64,000 nucleotides of DNA from contig NC_068366.1 in assembly GCF_020536995.1 (NCBI RefSeq), forward strand, positions 72,072,188 through 72,136,187, written 5' to 3'. A program made the position numbers and the translations under genes. Each line of letters opens with the position of its first letter. Within the stretch, counting starts at the first letter, position 1. The DNA comes from Dreissena polymorpha (taxonomy: Eukaryota > Mollusca > Bivalvia > Myida > Dreissenidae). Positions 23,634 through 34,070 of the stretch are shown piece after piece. Under the pieces are notes generated by a model, which saw nothing but the letters and a program-made list of their open reading frames with translations, did not search any database and had not been told where the DNA came from.

Positions 23634-23663
23634 GCCCTGATGAGCTATGCGAAACGCGTTGGC
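23634..23663 (+). ncRNA. Hammerhead-ribozyme-like core motif (candidate)
   Basis: The sequence gcc-CTGATGA-gctatgc-GAAAC-gcgtt-ggc has the two conserved hammerhead boxes CUGAUGA and GAAA separated by a very short potential stem II (gc/gc). Flanking gcc and ggc can pair as stem I. Very short stems are reported for hammerheads in Penelope-like and other retroelements. It sits at the edge of AT microsatellites and a repeat-like 'aaaatcccagacacgtgttt' segment. Self-cleavage is not shown, and the stem lengths are marginal. Confidence 0.35.
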
Positions 23664-24059
23664 TAAATCAATATATATTTAAAATCCCAGACACGTGTTT
23701 TTACTTTTATTATATATATATATATACATACATATATATATGTACCTTTATAAAACCATGTCAGATATACTAATTGGTAAAATGTAACTTTATTCACATC
23801 ATTACCAAACAATGTATCATGACAATCGATAAAATCGCTATATAGAACGTTTCGAACTATTTAATACGATCCAAACGATTTCTAAATAGCGATGTTCAAA
23901 TATGCATTAATAAAAGCATTAAGATGTGTGTGTCTTTCGGTTTAATTGATATACACATTTGTATAGCAAGTGTATTCTGTTTACTAGATGTAATAGGTAT
24001 TCCTTATGTACGTTTTGCTAATTAACATTTTTAAAATTTCCGAGACTATCTGAAAATGT

Positions 24060-24940
24060 GTGTATAATTGTAGACTTTGCTAACGCAACACTTTTCAAAC
24101 TTGAATATCTGATTTATTAGCTAAGATTCTGATTTAAAATTTTGCGTGTTATCATATGACTACATTCTGAGCACGCTCACGGTGAAATCATTCATCCTTG
24201 ACGATCGGACGCTTCAGCACGTGGGGTATGTATGGTTTCATCTGTTTGCAAGTGGATATCACGAAACGCAATACTATTCTAAAATTATTTCAATTTTATC
24301 ATTTAAGGTGGGTTCTTATATCAGGATTACATAAAACTAGTTGTTTTTTAGTGTATGGCTCATATGAATACGAGCCATGCAATGTTCAGCGCATTTTGGC
24401 ATATTGCAGGTTGCCTGCAAGTGTATTGGAGACTTTTCTGACGCAACAGTTTTCAAACTTGAATATCTCTGTTATAAGTAAAATTAAAAATTGTAGATGT
24501 GATGATTTGACTACACTCGGTGCAAGTTAACGATAAAATCACCCATTCGTGACGATCGGACGCTTTATCACGTGGGGTGGGTAGCATGCAATTTGCCAAA
24601 ATGCGCAGTTGCGCTACTTAATATTCATATGAGCCGTACATTTTTTTTATTAATTTTATGTTTTCCTGGTGTAAGAACCCACATTAAATGATGAAATTAA
24701 AATGAATTAATAATAGTATTGCGCTTCAACATTTCCACGTGCAAAAATACGAAACTATACATTCCCCACGTGCTAAAGCGTCCAATAGTCACGGATGAAT
24801 GTTTTTATCGTCAGCTTGCTCAGAATATGTAGTCAAATGATCACATTTAAAAAATTTAATCAAAATCTTATCTCATAACAGAGATATTCAAGTTTGAAAA
24901 GTGTTGCGTTAGAAAAGTCTCAAACTGAAAGTGTATACTA
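24060..24940. mobile_element. Composite foldback of three related TIR arms
   Basis: The words 'gacttttctaacgcaacac', 'tttcaaacttgaatatct', 'gactacattctgag' and 'gacgatcggacgcttcagc' appear in direct orientation at about 24.07-24.3 and 24.43-24.58 kb, and as a reverse complement at about 24.66-24.94 kb. The centre holds 'gctcatatgaatacgagcc'-type palindromes. This looks like a non-autonomous inverted-repeat element with a duplicated or nested arm. No transposase is encoded. Confidence 0.7.
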
Positions 24941-25089
24941 ATGGTGCATATTTATACACTATAAAATTGAAAATTGCATATAGCACCGAATCATGAAAAA
25001 AGGACAAAATAATATTTAAGTTGCAAAGCTCGAACTCAAAATGCTCAATATTTAATACGAACATAGGTTACTCCAACACTTTAATATTT

Positions 25090-25900
25090 GTTAAATGGCA
25101 ATCGATGGTGTGGACTCGGATCGTGTTGATGGTTTTGCTAACTGATAAAATTGCAAGCAAACTCTAGAAGACTCAGATCGTGCTGATGGTTTTGTTAACT
25201 CATCACATTGCAAGCAAATACCAGAAGACTTTTATCTTGTTGATGTTTTTTTTAACTCGTCTCATGCCAAACAACTACTACACGACTCGAATCGTAATGA
25301 TAGGATTGTCATCTCATTACATGCAAAGCAAATACTAGAAGACTTTGATCTTGTTGATGGGTTTGTTAACTCATTACACTGTAAGCATATACTAGAATAC
25401 TTTGATCTTGTTGATGGTTTTGTTAACTCGTCATATTACAAGCAAATAATAAGACGTGAATCGTGCTGACGGTTTTGTTAACTCATTACAAGCAAATACT
25501 ACAAGACTTTAACCGTGTTGAAGGTTTTGTTCAATAATCTCATTACAAGAGATACTTCATGACTTGGATCTAGTTTATGGTTTTGTTACCTAATCACATT
25601 CATATTAAACACATCAAGACTTGATTCTTGTTGATTGTTTTGTTATCTTATAACATTGCAAGCAAATACTTCAAGACTTGAATCGTGTTGATGGGATTGT
25701 TAACTCATTACATTGCAGGCAAATACTACACTAGCAAATACTATAAGGCTTTGATCTTGTTAATGGTTTTGTTCACTCATTAGATTGCGAGCAAGACTTA
25801 AATCTTGTTTACGGTCCTGTTAGCTCATAACATTCAAAGCAAATATACACGACTTGAATCCTGTTGATGGTTATGTTTTATTATCACTTTGCAAGCAATA
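25090..25900. repeat. Degenerate minisatellite, about 60-bp unit, roughly 13 copies
   Basis: Units follow the pattern 'gacttgaatcgtgttgatgg', then 'ttttgttaactcattacatt', then 'gcaagcaaatactacaa'. Copies are diverged with many indels, so the array is old. It ends about 170 bp before alternative exon 3b. Confidence 0.85.
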
Positions 25901-26067
25901 CTACGTGACGACTTGGATCTGGTTGATGTTTTTAACTCATCATATTGCAAGAGAATACTGTAGGAACACCATTGGTATGTTTCACGAGAATGGTATAATT
26001 GTGTCCGTTTGGAAAACCTTTAACGGGTTATTACAATTCACACTGTTTTATCTCTGTGTCGTTTTAG

Positions 26068-26249
26068 GTATAATTACAGCCATTGGGATGGGGGGTTTCC
26101 GAAATGAAATTAAGTACGTCTATCAGGGCGAGTTTTCGATGGGAATGTCCTATGGCTTGGCGGCCGTAGCTTGCACCTTGGAATTTGTATGCAGTGTGTT
26201 TGTTTGTGTCGTCCACGCGCGAACCACGTCTCTTGCACAGAGTGTATAA
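26068..26249 (+). CDS. Claudin-like gene, alternative terminal exon 3b
   Basis: The acceptor 'gtcgttttag' and two bases complete G133, so this exon is in the same phase as 3a. It reads IITAIGMGGF (short end of TM3), a loop with NEIKYVYQGEF, then TM4 beginning S160-Y161-G162 with E171 and F172, which repeats the S-[FY]-G-x8-E-[IF] pattern. The tail is very short (HARTTSLAQSV, then TAA), so the joined protein has 192 residues. The TM3 half is glycine-rich and less hydrophobic than in 3a. AATAAA at about 26821 could serve its poly(A) site. The homology to 3a and 3c argues for exon duplication, and transcripts are needed to prove use. Confidence 0.78.
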
Positions 26250-26402
26250 CACATGGAAACGACTTAAGACTGTGTAAGATATTTACAATACGAATAACAA
26301 CAGCAAACATAAACATCGTTGCATGTATAAATTATATGCACTGAAATTACAACAGCCTGAAAACAGTCTTTATGCATTTACCATATGCACTAACATTATA
26401 AA

Positions 26403-26610
26403 TACTAAGCTATCTATCTATCTCTGATTACTGCCAACCGCTCTTTCGAGTATTATAGGCAGAGGGACATTATCGAGTCCGTTTCCTGGGAAGAACTAGT
26501 ACTTGGTGTCTATGAAGGAGATAATGAGAACGCTCCCAGAGTAGGGAGCGAACCCACGAACTCCCGATCGCTTGGCGGACACCTCATCCACTACACCACC
26601 GCGATCTTGC
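26403..26610 (-). mobile_element. tRNA-derived SINE, copy 2
   Basis: On the minus strand it begins with a tRNA-like head containing 'ggtgtagtggatgaggtgtc' (A-box region) and 'gggttcgctccc' (B box). The SINE body follows: 'gggagcgttctcattatctc', 'caccaagtactagttcttcc' and 'caggaaacggactcgataat'. It lies in the 3' flank of exon 3b. Confidence 0.8.
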
Positions 26611-26820
26611 TAATTAAGTTCATAAGAGGAGCGTGTACAAATTGTTTAAAAAGTCAAACTTACATGTTAAATGTGCTCATGCGTTGATCTTTGTTGTTGT
26701 TGTTGTTGTTGATTTTTACTTTTGTTAAAAGTGAAGGCATTATTAATATAATTTTCTTTGCGAAGTCTTTCTGTTGCATTTACCGTTCATGTATAGCAGA
26801 ATTATGATCCTTTTGTAGAA

Positions 26821-26826
26821 AATAAA
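26821..26826 (+). promoter_or_regulatory. Candidate poly(A) signal for the 3b isoform
   Basis: AATAAA lies about 570 bp after the exon 3b stop and is followed by a T/G-rich stretch ('ttaaactttacacttgtctt'). Confidence 0.35.
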
Positions 26827-26849
26827 GGTTAAGGTTTGAGTTAAACTTT

Positions 26850-28666
26850 ACACTTGTCTTCGAGCTAATTATTAGAGTTCAGTTACCAAGGCCTATAGCT
26901 CAGATCTGTTATTTAGCAAAACTATGCCTCTTAGTGTACTTTATTGGTTAGTTTACATATATCGTTATTACTTCTTATATTTAGGTTTACTGAGAGAAAA
27001 CAAAAAAGTGTACACTAAATGCAGAGAAATAGTCGAGGGCGCTCTTGAATAGTTTATTTAATACATCTGATTATTATCAATTGAATAGTACTTTCATCCA
27101 CCAAAATTGTATTTGTTGTATTGGCTTTCTATATGGAAATATCTAGTGTGTGTATGTATTCTTTATAAGTATACCTGCTGTGAAATATATTATTGGAGTT
27201 ATCAGATAATATAGCACAATTAAATTTTGCATTTCTATTTTAAACGTGTTAAAAGTAATACGTGTCTGATAAATTAACACATGTCTTTGTATTTTATCCG
27301 ACAACTTTGCAAAAAATACAATTTGAAGTCGAGTCAATGCATATATCAATAAGTTGTTATCTTCGAAAGCTTGCAATTATAAAAATTCAGGGTTATATTT
27401 TTATGCAATGCATTCGAAACATTATTCGTCTTTGTCCTTGCAATATGTGTTTGTTACGAATTGAACGGCTTTAGTGGTTTCGTGATGACATTGACACTCA
27501 TTTATGTTGAAAACTTACGTCAAAAAGAAGTATTTAGCAGCATGTTACGCTAATTATGAGTTTCTTCGATAAGAACTGAACAAATAATGACGATCCTCAA
27601 GCTTGAATCTAAAACGGCTGATTTATATCAATTAGGTTGTTGTTAAAACAATGTTTAGTTTCACTTTTACACACAGTTATTTTTCCACTAGTATCAGTTC
27701 GAATCACTACTGTATCAATAAATGAGGGTGATATAGATAAGAAATGGCTCTTGCGACTTTCGATTATAATAAAATGTTTACGATTTCCGAGTGTGTTGTT
27801 GTGTGTTTGGAATAGCCAATACAAATACAAGTGACGTGCAATGTAATCATCAAACCAAACTTGTGGATATCTATTATACTTTTTAAAATTTATTTCTGAA
27901 CTTAACTTTCGATAACCTGTCGTCGACTGTTCATGAATTACAGTACGAAACGAAAATACCTTTTTATCAGATTCAATATATCAGTATACACGACTGTCCG
28001 CCGGAGTGAGAACTAAAAAAATGATGACGGAATTATAATCAGTAGTAAGGAAGTTCGAAGCTGTTTGTTTGGTAGATCAACACCTGCATATCAACTGTCT
28101 CCGAGACTTTCACCTAATCGGTTTTATTATAGAAAAACTAATTTGTATGTGAAAACACAGCTAACATTCTTCTAAAACCCTTTCAAAATCAAACACCAGA
28201 GCTATACTTATATGATTTTAACCACAATTGGTCCATAATATGGGAAGGTTTGTTTTTAACTACAAGAAAGATGGTTGGTTTTTCAAACAATCGAAGGTCT
28301 TGATAACAACTTTTGTCAAATATTATGCTTTTGATGCGAGTTTATATATGACCAGTATAACCATACTCCAGCGCTTTATTAAGTCTATATTCAAATTATG
28401 TTTATAATAATTATTTTATTATCTGTTGGCTGAATGCGCTGATTATAAGTCCGCAAAATGGATAAGAATAAAAATAACATCTGTTCATCCAATTCCTTTG
28501 AACACATTTACATGGTAATGCATACGAATCGGACTGATCGGTCTACTGTTCTCGGTGACAACTACTTAAATAGTAGAATACGCCATAAATGTTACCAAAC
28601 TTTAATAGAAGTTTGTAAAAATAGTCATTTAAGTTAATGTTTACGTTGAATATTGGTATCAGATAC
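26850..28666. other. Intronic/intergenic AT-rich stretch
   Basis: No membrane-like frame with a phase-1 acceptor and no repeat boundary was recognised in this interval. Confidence 0.4.
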
Positions 28667-29007
28667 TTAAAGGGGCCGTCCAACAGATTTTGGCATGTAT
28701 CAAAGCTTGTCATTAACTGCTGTAAATGTTTTATATTGATAAAGTAAAACATTTGAACTAAAAATCTCCAGTAAAAAATAAGAATACAATTTAAAAAAAG
28801 AAAAAAAACGTAAACCTCCACAGGGCTCGAACCACTGACCCCTACAGTCATGGAGTTTTGGAGTAAAATGTCTTCCGACTTTACCACTCGACCATCCACG
28901 CTCACATCAAATGCGGAGGTATTTTTTAGCTATTGCAATCCTCGTAGTTCCCTTAAAATATCAATTCGCGTCGAACGACGCTTTTGACTGTTGGGCAGTC
29001 CCTTTAA
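28667..29007 (-). mobile_element. tRNA-carrying TTAA/TIR element, copy C (minus strand)
   Basis: It is bounded by 'ttaaaggggcc' and 'cagtccctttaa', with TTAA on both sides. Read on the minus strand, the tRNA-like body at about 28813-28905 has an A box 'tggtcgagtggt' and a B box 'ggttcgagccc'. It is shorter (about 341 bp) than copies A and B. It lies about 90 bp upstream of alternative exon 3c. Confidence 0.75.
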
Positions 29008-29099
29008 CTTGCTGAAGCTCAAAGTATTTACTCAGGCTAAGTAGTGCTTACAAAAGAGGCACTACATTTGTCTCATATAAGCCTCTCTTTCCATTGTAG

Positions 29100-29596
29100 C
29101 ATTCTGCCACTTTCTTGTCCTCATCATGTACGGATCGGAAGTCGAGAAGGTGCCGGACTCATCCGTGAAAGGGTCGTTTGGTGTCATCATCATCAGCTTC
29201 TTTCTAGAAATCGCCATCCCAATAATCCTCCGAATAGACAAAGAATCCGAAAATGTGTTTATACTGATCGGTCTCAGAAAACGACCGGTTCCTAGGTCGA
29301 GACGGGACACACCTGACACGAAAGACACAAGGTCTGTGTATAGTGTACCTCGTCGCCAAGAAAATGTTTCCATGCATCGTACAATAAATCTTGAAGATAA
29401 GTCGCAGCCTACGCGGACCTCTGCTACGTCATTAACGGAGACAGAGACGTTTAGGAAGTTCGCCTTTCATGAAAATCTTACCGTAAATGCATCGACTGCT
29501 TCGTTAGCAAGTTTTGATTCTATAAACGTGCGCTCAGCTGCCTATGTGAATCATTCGTATATGACTGACAGATCGTCCATAGAAAGTGGTGTTTAG
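29100..29596 (+). CDS. Claudin-like gene, alternative terminal exon 3c (long tail)
   Basis: The acceptor 'ccattgtag' and two bases complete A133, in the same phase as 3a and 3b. FCHFLVLIMYG finishes TM3, a short loop (SEVEKVPDSSVKG) follows, and TM4 starts at S158-F159-G160 with E169 and I170, repeating the S-[FY]-G-x8-E-[IF] pattern. A cytoplasmic tail of about 120 residues follows, rich in R, S and T, and ends SIESGV before TAG. The last four residues ESGV fit the class I PDZ-ligand form S/T-x-hydrophobic, as many junction proteins have. The joined protein has 297 residues, longer than typical claudins because of the tail. Confidence 0.83.
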
Positions 29597-30215
29597 TATT
29601 ACTTTATTCAGTTTGGTGAATATCACTTCACCATTGATTCGAAACGTATTGCATCATCATAATGTACATGGAATCTGAGCAACAGTTTGTGCTATGAAAG
29701 ATCCTTCCGAACTATTATTTTCAAATGGTTAATGGTTAAATTAGTGAAATTTGAGCCTTGTATTTAAAAAGGTTAGTCTCAAGCTATGTATTTTATGTCG
29801 ATTGCATCGAAAGCCTGGGGCTTATGGAAACACTTTTTAATTAAATACTTATAAAGTTCTTACCAAATGTAGTGATTGTTACCATGACAAAATGTGTTGC
29901 GAGCATTGAACACAAACTCATGAATACATCTAACGCAGTAATACATTTTATTGAATGCTTATTACATACATTTGTTCTACTGTGTGCATATTTTACTGGT
30001 TATTAATTGACAAACAAACTCGGAGGCTTAGCTTCTCTTTTTTTCTGATAAGCATGAAACATGAAATGTTTTCTGAAATTATGTGTGACAAATGTGTTAC
30101 TTGATACTGGAACAGTTCTCGTTTGCGTTTGTCTGATGTTTATGTAGTGATTGTTTGATTTTTAGAATGTTCATTGAAGGGTTATTGCATTTTGTAGGCG
30201 ATTTGTCCTGTCTTA

Positions 30216-30221
30216 AATAAA
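30216..30221 (+). promoter_or_regulatory. Poly(A) signal candidate for the 3c isoform
   Basis: AATAAA lies within 'tcttaaataaaagacttgat', about 620 bp after the exon 3c stop, and is followed by a 'tgattg...gttt' region. Confidence 0.45.
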
Positions 30222-31030
30222 AGACTTGATGATTGAACCAGGAGTTTCACTCCTGATAACCTTTGTGGAGTTTCAATTTTTCTACATTTTATAGTATTTT
30301 TTTATTTATGTGTAGTTATTGTGACGTGTATTTTTATTTTGAAGAACGTAAAATGTGTGTTAAATTTACAAATGGCCGCATTGCGTGTACTCTTACCATC
30401 GCAGCAACGAATTATATTATGCTATATGTACATAATAGTGTTTCTTTTCTGACTTTATGTGTGTGTTAAGAGCAATTATTTTTTATTCTTTAGACTTTTG
30501 AAAAGATTAATTAGAATTACAATCAGAGTTAAAGTCTAAAAAAAATTAATGTGACTCCATCTTCGGTTAACTGTATACAATGACTAATTTTTTAAACAAC
30601 AATTCACATACTTCTTTCACTTTATTCGCAACACGTCTTATCCGTATTTCTTTTATAACTTACTGTTACAGTTTATGTAAAAGTTTCGTTCGTTTGAGAG
30701 TGTCCGTTATAGACGAAGAAGGCATTCTACCTAAAGGTTATTGCAAAATATCACTTAATCAATTTATTAGAATTCCATGCCAGTGCAATCTATTCCATAA
30801 CCATTATTTAAACATGTAGCAACTTCATTTTATATTCTCGTTTAAAACGAATTTTTATTCATGTTTTGTGTTTATTTACTCATTTTTAAATATGATATGT
30901 GGTTCATTCTAACTTTGTTTAGAAGCAAACGCATACGTAGGTTGTTTATAAAACACTAAGTTGACTTCTAATTCCTTTTTTACAATTTTATTTCAATCCT
31001 AATCGTTATGTCCTCAATCGCACATACGGA

Positions 31031-31108
31031 TTAACCCGGCCTTTGCATGCTGGGAAATGTGTCATCTGCTAAAATGTCGTCTGCTGAATTTCTAATTCAA
31101 AGGGTTAA
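31031..31108. mobile_element. Internally deleted hairpin MITE (R2)
   Basis: It has 'ttaaccc...tttgcatgctggg' at one end and 'aaatgtcgtctgctgaattt' then '...aagggttaa' at the other, but lacks the central 'gatgagacgccac' hairpin of the copies at 45.87 and 59.93 kb. Confidence 0.6.
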
Positions 31109-32188
31109 ATTGTATTACTCAGTCGAACTGTGTTTTCTCTATATACAAGAATAAGCGAATTCAACCATCAATTGTTCATGAAAAGTATACGTTCGTTCGT
31201 GTTATTATAACAAAATAATCATAAAATATGAACTTTTTGGGATAACAATATGAAAGCGTTATCTTTAATTATTGCATGCGCTTGGTTTCCTTTGCCATAA
31301 TAGTACCTTAGCTAATCGATCGGTTGTTGTTTCATTTGTATTCGTTGTAAGAAAATAAAACGACTTACCATTATTCAGCGCAGTCATCTTGCATGTTCAA
31401 CTGCTGTTATCGACTGTGTTTACCCTTTAAAACGGGAAGAACAATTTATCCAACGTTGCCAATCCACACGTAATTACCATTTCACTGATACTAATGCAGC
31501 CTGTATTTAAGATTTATATTTACCTGCATAACGTAGTTTGCATTCAGAATAAGTATGTGTGTTGGTTTTTCATGTATAGACACTGGAGATTATTAATTGT
31601 ATATACAATTCATTTAAAATTAATTAACTAAGCTTACATACGATAAACATGTACGCTGTATTTGCCTCTAATATTATAACGACATATATATTAATATGAA
31701 CCTTCTTTGCAATTGAAAGAAAAATGGTCATAAATTATAACTTTTCTTTCAACAGGTTTATGTGATTCGTCTTACATTTGTAGAAGATATAAATAAAAAC
31801 TATTTTCAAGCTATTATATCAGTGTTAACGACATATAAATCACAAACGATTAACATTTCAGTGCCGTTTTTGTTACAGGAGCATATACCATGTGTGCTTG
31901 AAGCCAGAAATACGAAACTACTTTTCCTGCTTGCAAAATAAGGCTTTAAAAAATTCCTTGCCATTGAAGCCTTCGCATATTTTTCAGTTCTGTTTCAGCT
32001 GATAAAGATGATCGTCTACAAAAAAGAAATGAAATCTCACCAAACTGATGTCAAATTTTGGCGAATAAGCTGCATTATTTTTGTATTGCTAATCGAAATT
32101 AGTCTGCCTTGAGTGAAATCCCTGTCGATTATCAAACGATATCACATTGACCAACGTCGTCTTATTTGTTTTTTGTTAACTTGGCGGG

Positions 32189-32362
32189 CATGAATACTAT
32201 CAAGAGTCGTACAGCACATTGGCATCAATATCGGGAACCGTGGATGGTGTCTCGAAAATTGACCGCTTTTCAACGGAAACATCCATGACGCCATCGTCTT
32301 TTGAAGAGACGCTCCATCCTTTTTCATACCCAGATGGTGTCTTACCGCATGACTGTTAAATG
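32189..32362 (+). CDS. Candidate orphan coding exon, Ser/Thr-rich tail
   Basis: A frame with clear codon texture reads ESYSTLASISGTVDGVSKID, then RFSTETSMTPSSFEETLHPF and ends GVLPHDC with TAA at about 32360. It stands out against AT-rich surroundings. A possible acceptor 'tatcaag' at about 32203 would place it in phase 1, the same phase used by the claudin-like 3' exons, and its acidic Ser/Thr-rich style resembles the 3c tail. It contains no membrane segment, so it could only be a tail exon or part of another gene. The acceptor is weak. Confidence 0.3.
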
Positions 32363-32479
32363 CTAGAATTAAGGACAAATTATAGAAACAAATGGGAATA
32401 CCGTTGAAAATCTCGCATAGATATTTAGAATTTAGCGCGAAAAGAACTGACTTGACTTCAACGTCGAACATGTATTCTC

Positions 32480-33450
32480 ACATGAAACAGTGAACTACAT
32501 TAACAAATGAATAATTCATTTTAATTAATTACAATTATTTCGCGATTCTAGTTAAATAGAACTCACTTTATTGTCAACGACATACAGTTTGTTAAATTAC
32601 ACTTGAGAGCTAAATAAATACACATACGATGCTTGAAAAATAGCGTCTGCCTGTCTGTATCGCAATCTGAATAGCCTTAAGTTAAGGTGATTGTATGAAT
32701 CTAATAATTAATAAAAAAAAATAATAGTATTAAATACGTCGATCACTTGACCAGAACGTGAGTTAACTTTGCTTAAATGAAGTATATTATATTGTTATTT
32801 TCTTCTATATATGGTAGTTTGTAAGATTATAAAACAATGTCGACATAGTTATAATGTAAACGATACACCTGTATATGTTTTGCCTGATAAGAAATACCAT
32901 GATGAAAATATTGTATTGTCAAGGCAATTACCGGATTGGATGAGTAAGCAAGAAAAGGAACATTTGGTATTGAGATAATTCTTGAATTATTATAAAGTTA
33001 AAATTTCCAATTATGAAATGAAAGGAAGTGTAATATAACTCATTATATTTAATGAATATGCCATACTAATCATTTGTGTTGCGTGTCATTCGAGGAAATT
33101 TATTTAAATGAAATTAAGCTAATTACTGGACAGCACGTGTATAACTGCCATGTGGGTGTAATAATGCAATTTTACCAATACATATATTCAATTGTATACT
33201 GCCTGGCTTTGAAATATAAAAAACTATTAAAACCAACGAGACATCGCAGCAAGAAAAAACATCCGTCAACGTCTTGAGTCATTGAATAGTGACAATAATT
33301 CACCCTGTACTTAAATTGATTTAAGGTGGATAAACGTATTGAAGCTGCAAATGGAAGGACTTTGAAGATTTAAGACATGTCCCTCATTTATCGAATCGAA
33401 CAATTTCTATGTTAGCAGTCCCAACTTGTCACATTAACCGACTGGTGAAA
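32480..33450. other. AT-rich stretch without supported features
   Basis: No exon, repeat end or RNA could be supported. Confidence 0.45.
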
Positions 33451-33680
33451 CCTGGGAAGCGGACAACGACAACGAGCGAGGGATGGTATTGTAATGCGCA
33501 TGGGGGGGGGGGGTTAGGGTAAGGGTTATGGTTAGGGTTAGGGGTCGGGTATGGGTTGGGGTTAGCCTTAACCCATACTTTAACCCTAACCCGACCCCTT
33601 ACCCTAACCCTTCCCTAACCATAACCCATGGTTATCGCCCCTATACCATGCCTCGCTCGTTGTAATTGTCCTCTTCCCGT
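33451..33680. mobile_element. Palindromic element with telomere-like (TTAGGG) arms
   Basis: The outer arms 'gaagcggacaacgacaacga' and the reverse complement of 'gttgtaattgtcctcttccc' pair, as do 'gagcgagggatggta' and 'taccatgcctcgctcg'. Inside, the left half is G-rich with degenerate TTAGGG units ('gggttagggtaagggttatg') and the right half is its C-rich complement ('ccctaacccgaccccttacc'). The whole can fold into a hairpin of about 110 bp arms. Confidence 0.75.
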
Positions 33681-33937
33681 GAAACCTTGACGGGACATGA
33701 TACAATTTTAGCATTGTTGTGGTTAGTCAAACGGCAGAATGCATAATTTTATTGCGCTTTCGTTTTGAGTGCAGCCATCCGAAATTCGTATTCTCACACT
33801 AGGATTATTAACGTACGGTTAAGTTAAGTGTAAGTAAGTTGATTCTAGATAATAAATACTTCAGTTTTCGAAGAATATTTACAACAGATTATATGGTCGA
33901 ACCAAGGAAAGGAGGTATAATCACTCATCTTTTTCAG

Positions 33938-34070
33938 CTCAAGTGACTTCAGCATCTCGGTGACACAGTTACTTGCGCGAGGTGTGTTCTTCCAATATGA
34001 CTCAGTCTATTATGCCCGACTTTGCACTAACTCCACTGTATTCAAGTTGGCTTTTTTTCAAGAACACTAA
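33938..34070 (+). CDS. Candidate orphan terminal exon
   Basis: After a good acceptor ('atctttttcag') there is an open frame of 43 codons to TAA, including SVTQLLARGVFFQYDSVYYA and RLCTNSTVFKLAFFQEH. N-S-T is a possible glycosylation sequon. No family is recognised, and its phase (one leading base) does not match the claudin-like exons. Chance is a real alternative. Confidence 0.2.

Noticed and set aside
26530-26605. Functional tRNA gene on the minus strand
   Set aside because: The A and B boxes are those of the tRNA-derived head of a SINE whose body continues downstream; other copies in the window share both parts.
28543-28905. 120-codon minus-strand frame
   Set aside because: It runs through the tRNA-carrying TIR element and its flank, and has no protein motif.
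29062-29373. 103-codon minus-strand frame opposite exon 3c
   Set aside because: It is the antisense shadow of a well-supported exon with a membrane segment and conserved motif.
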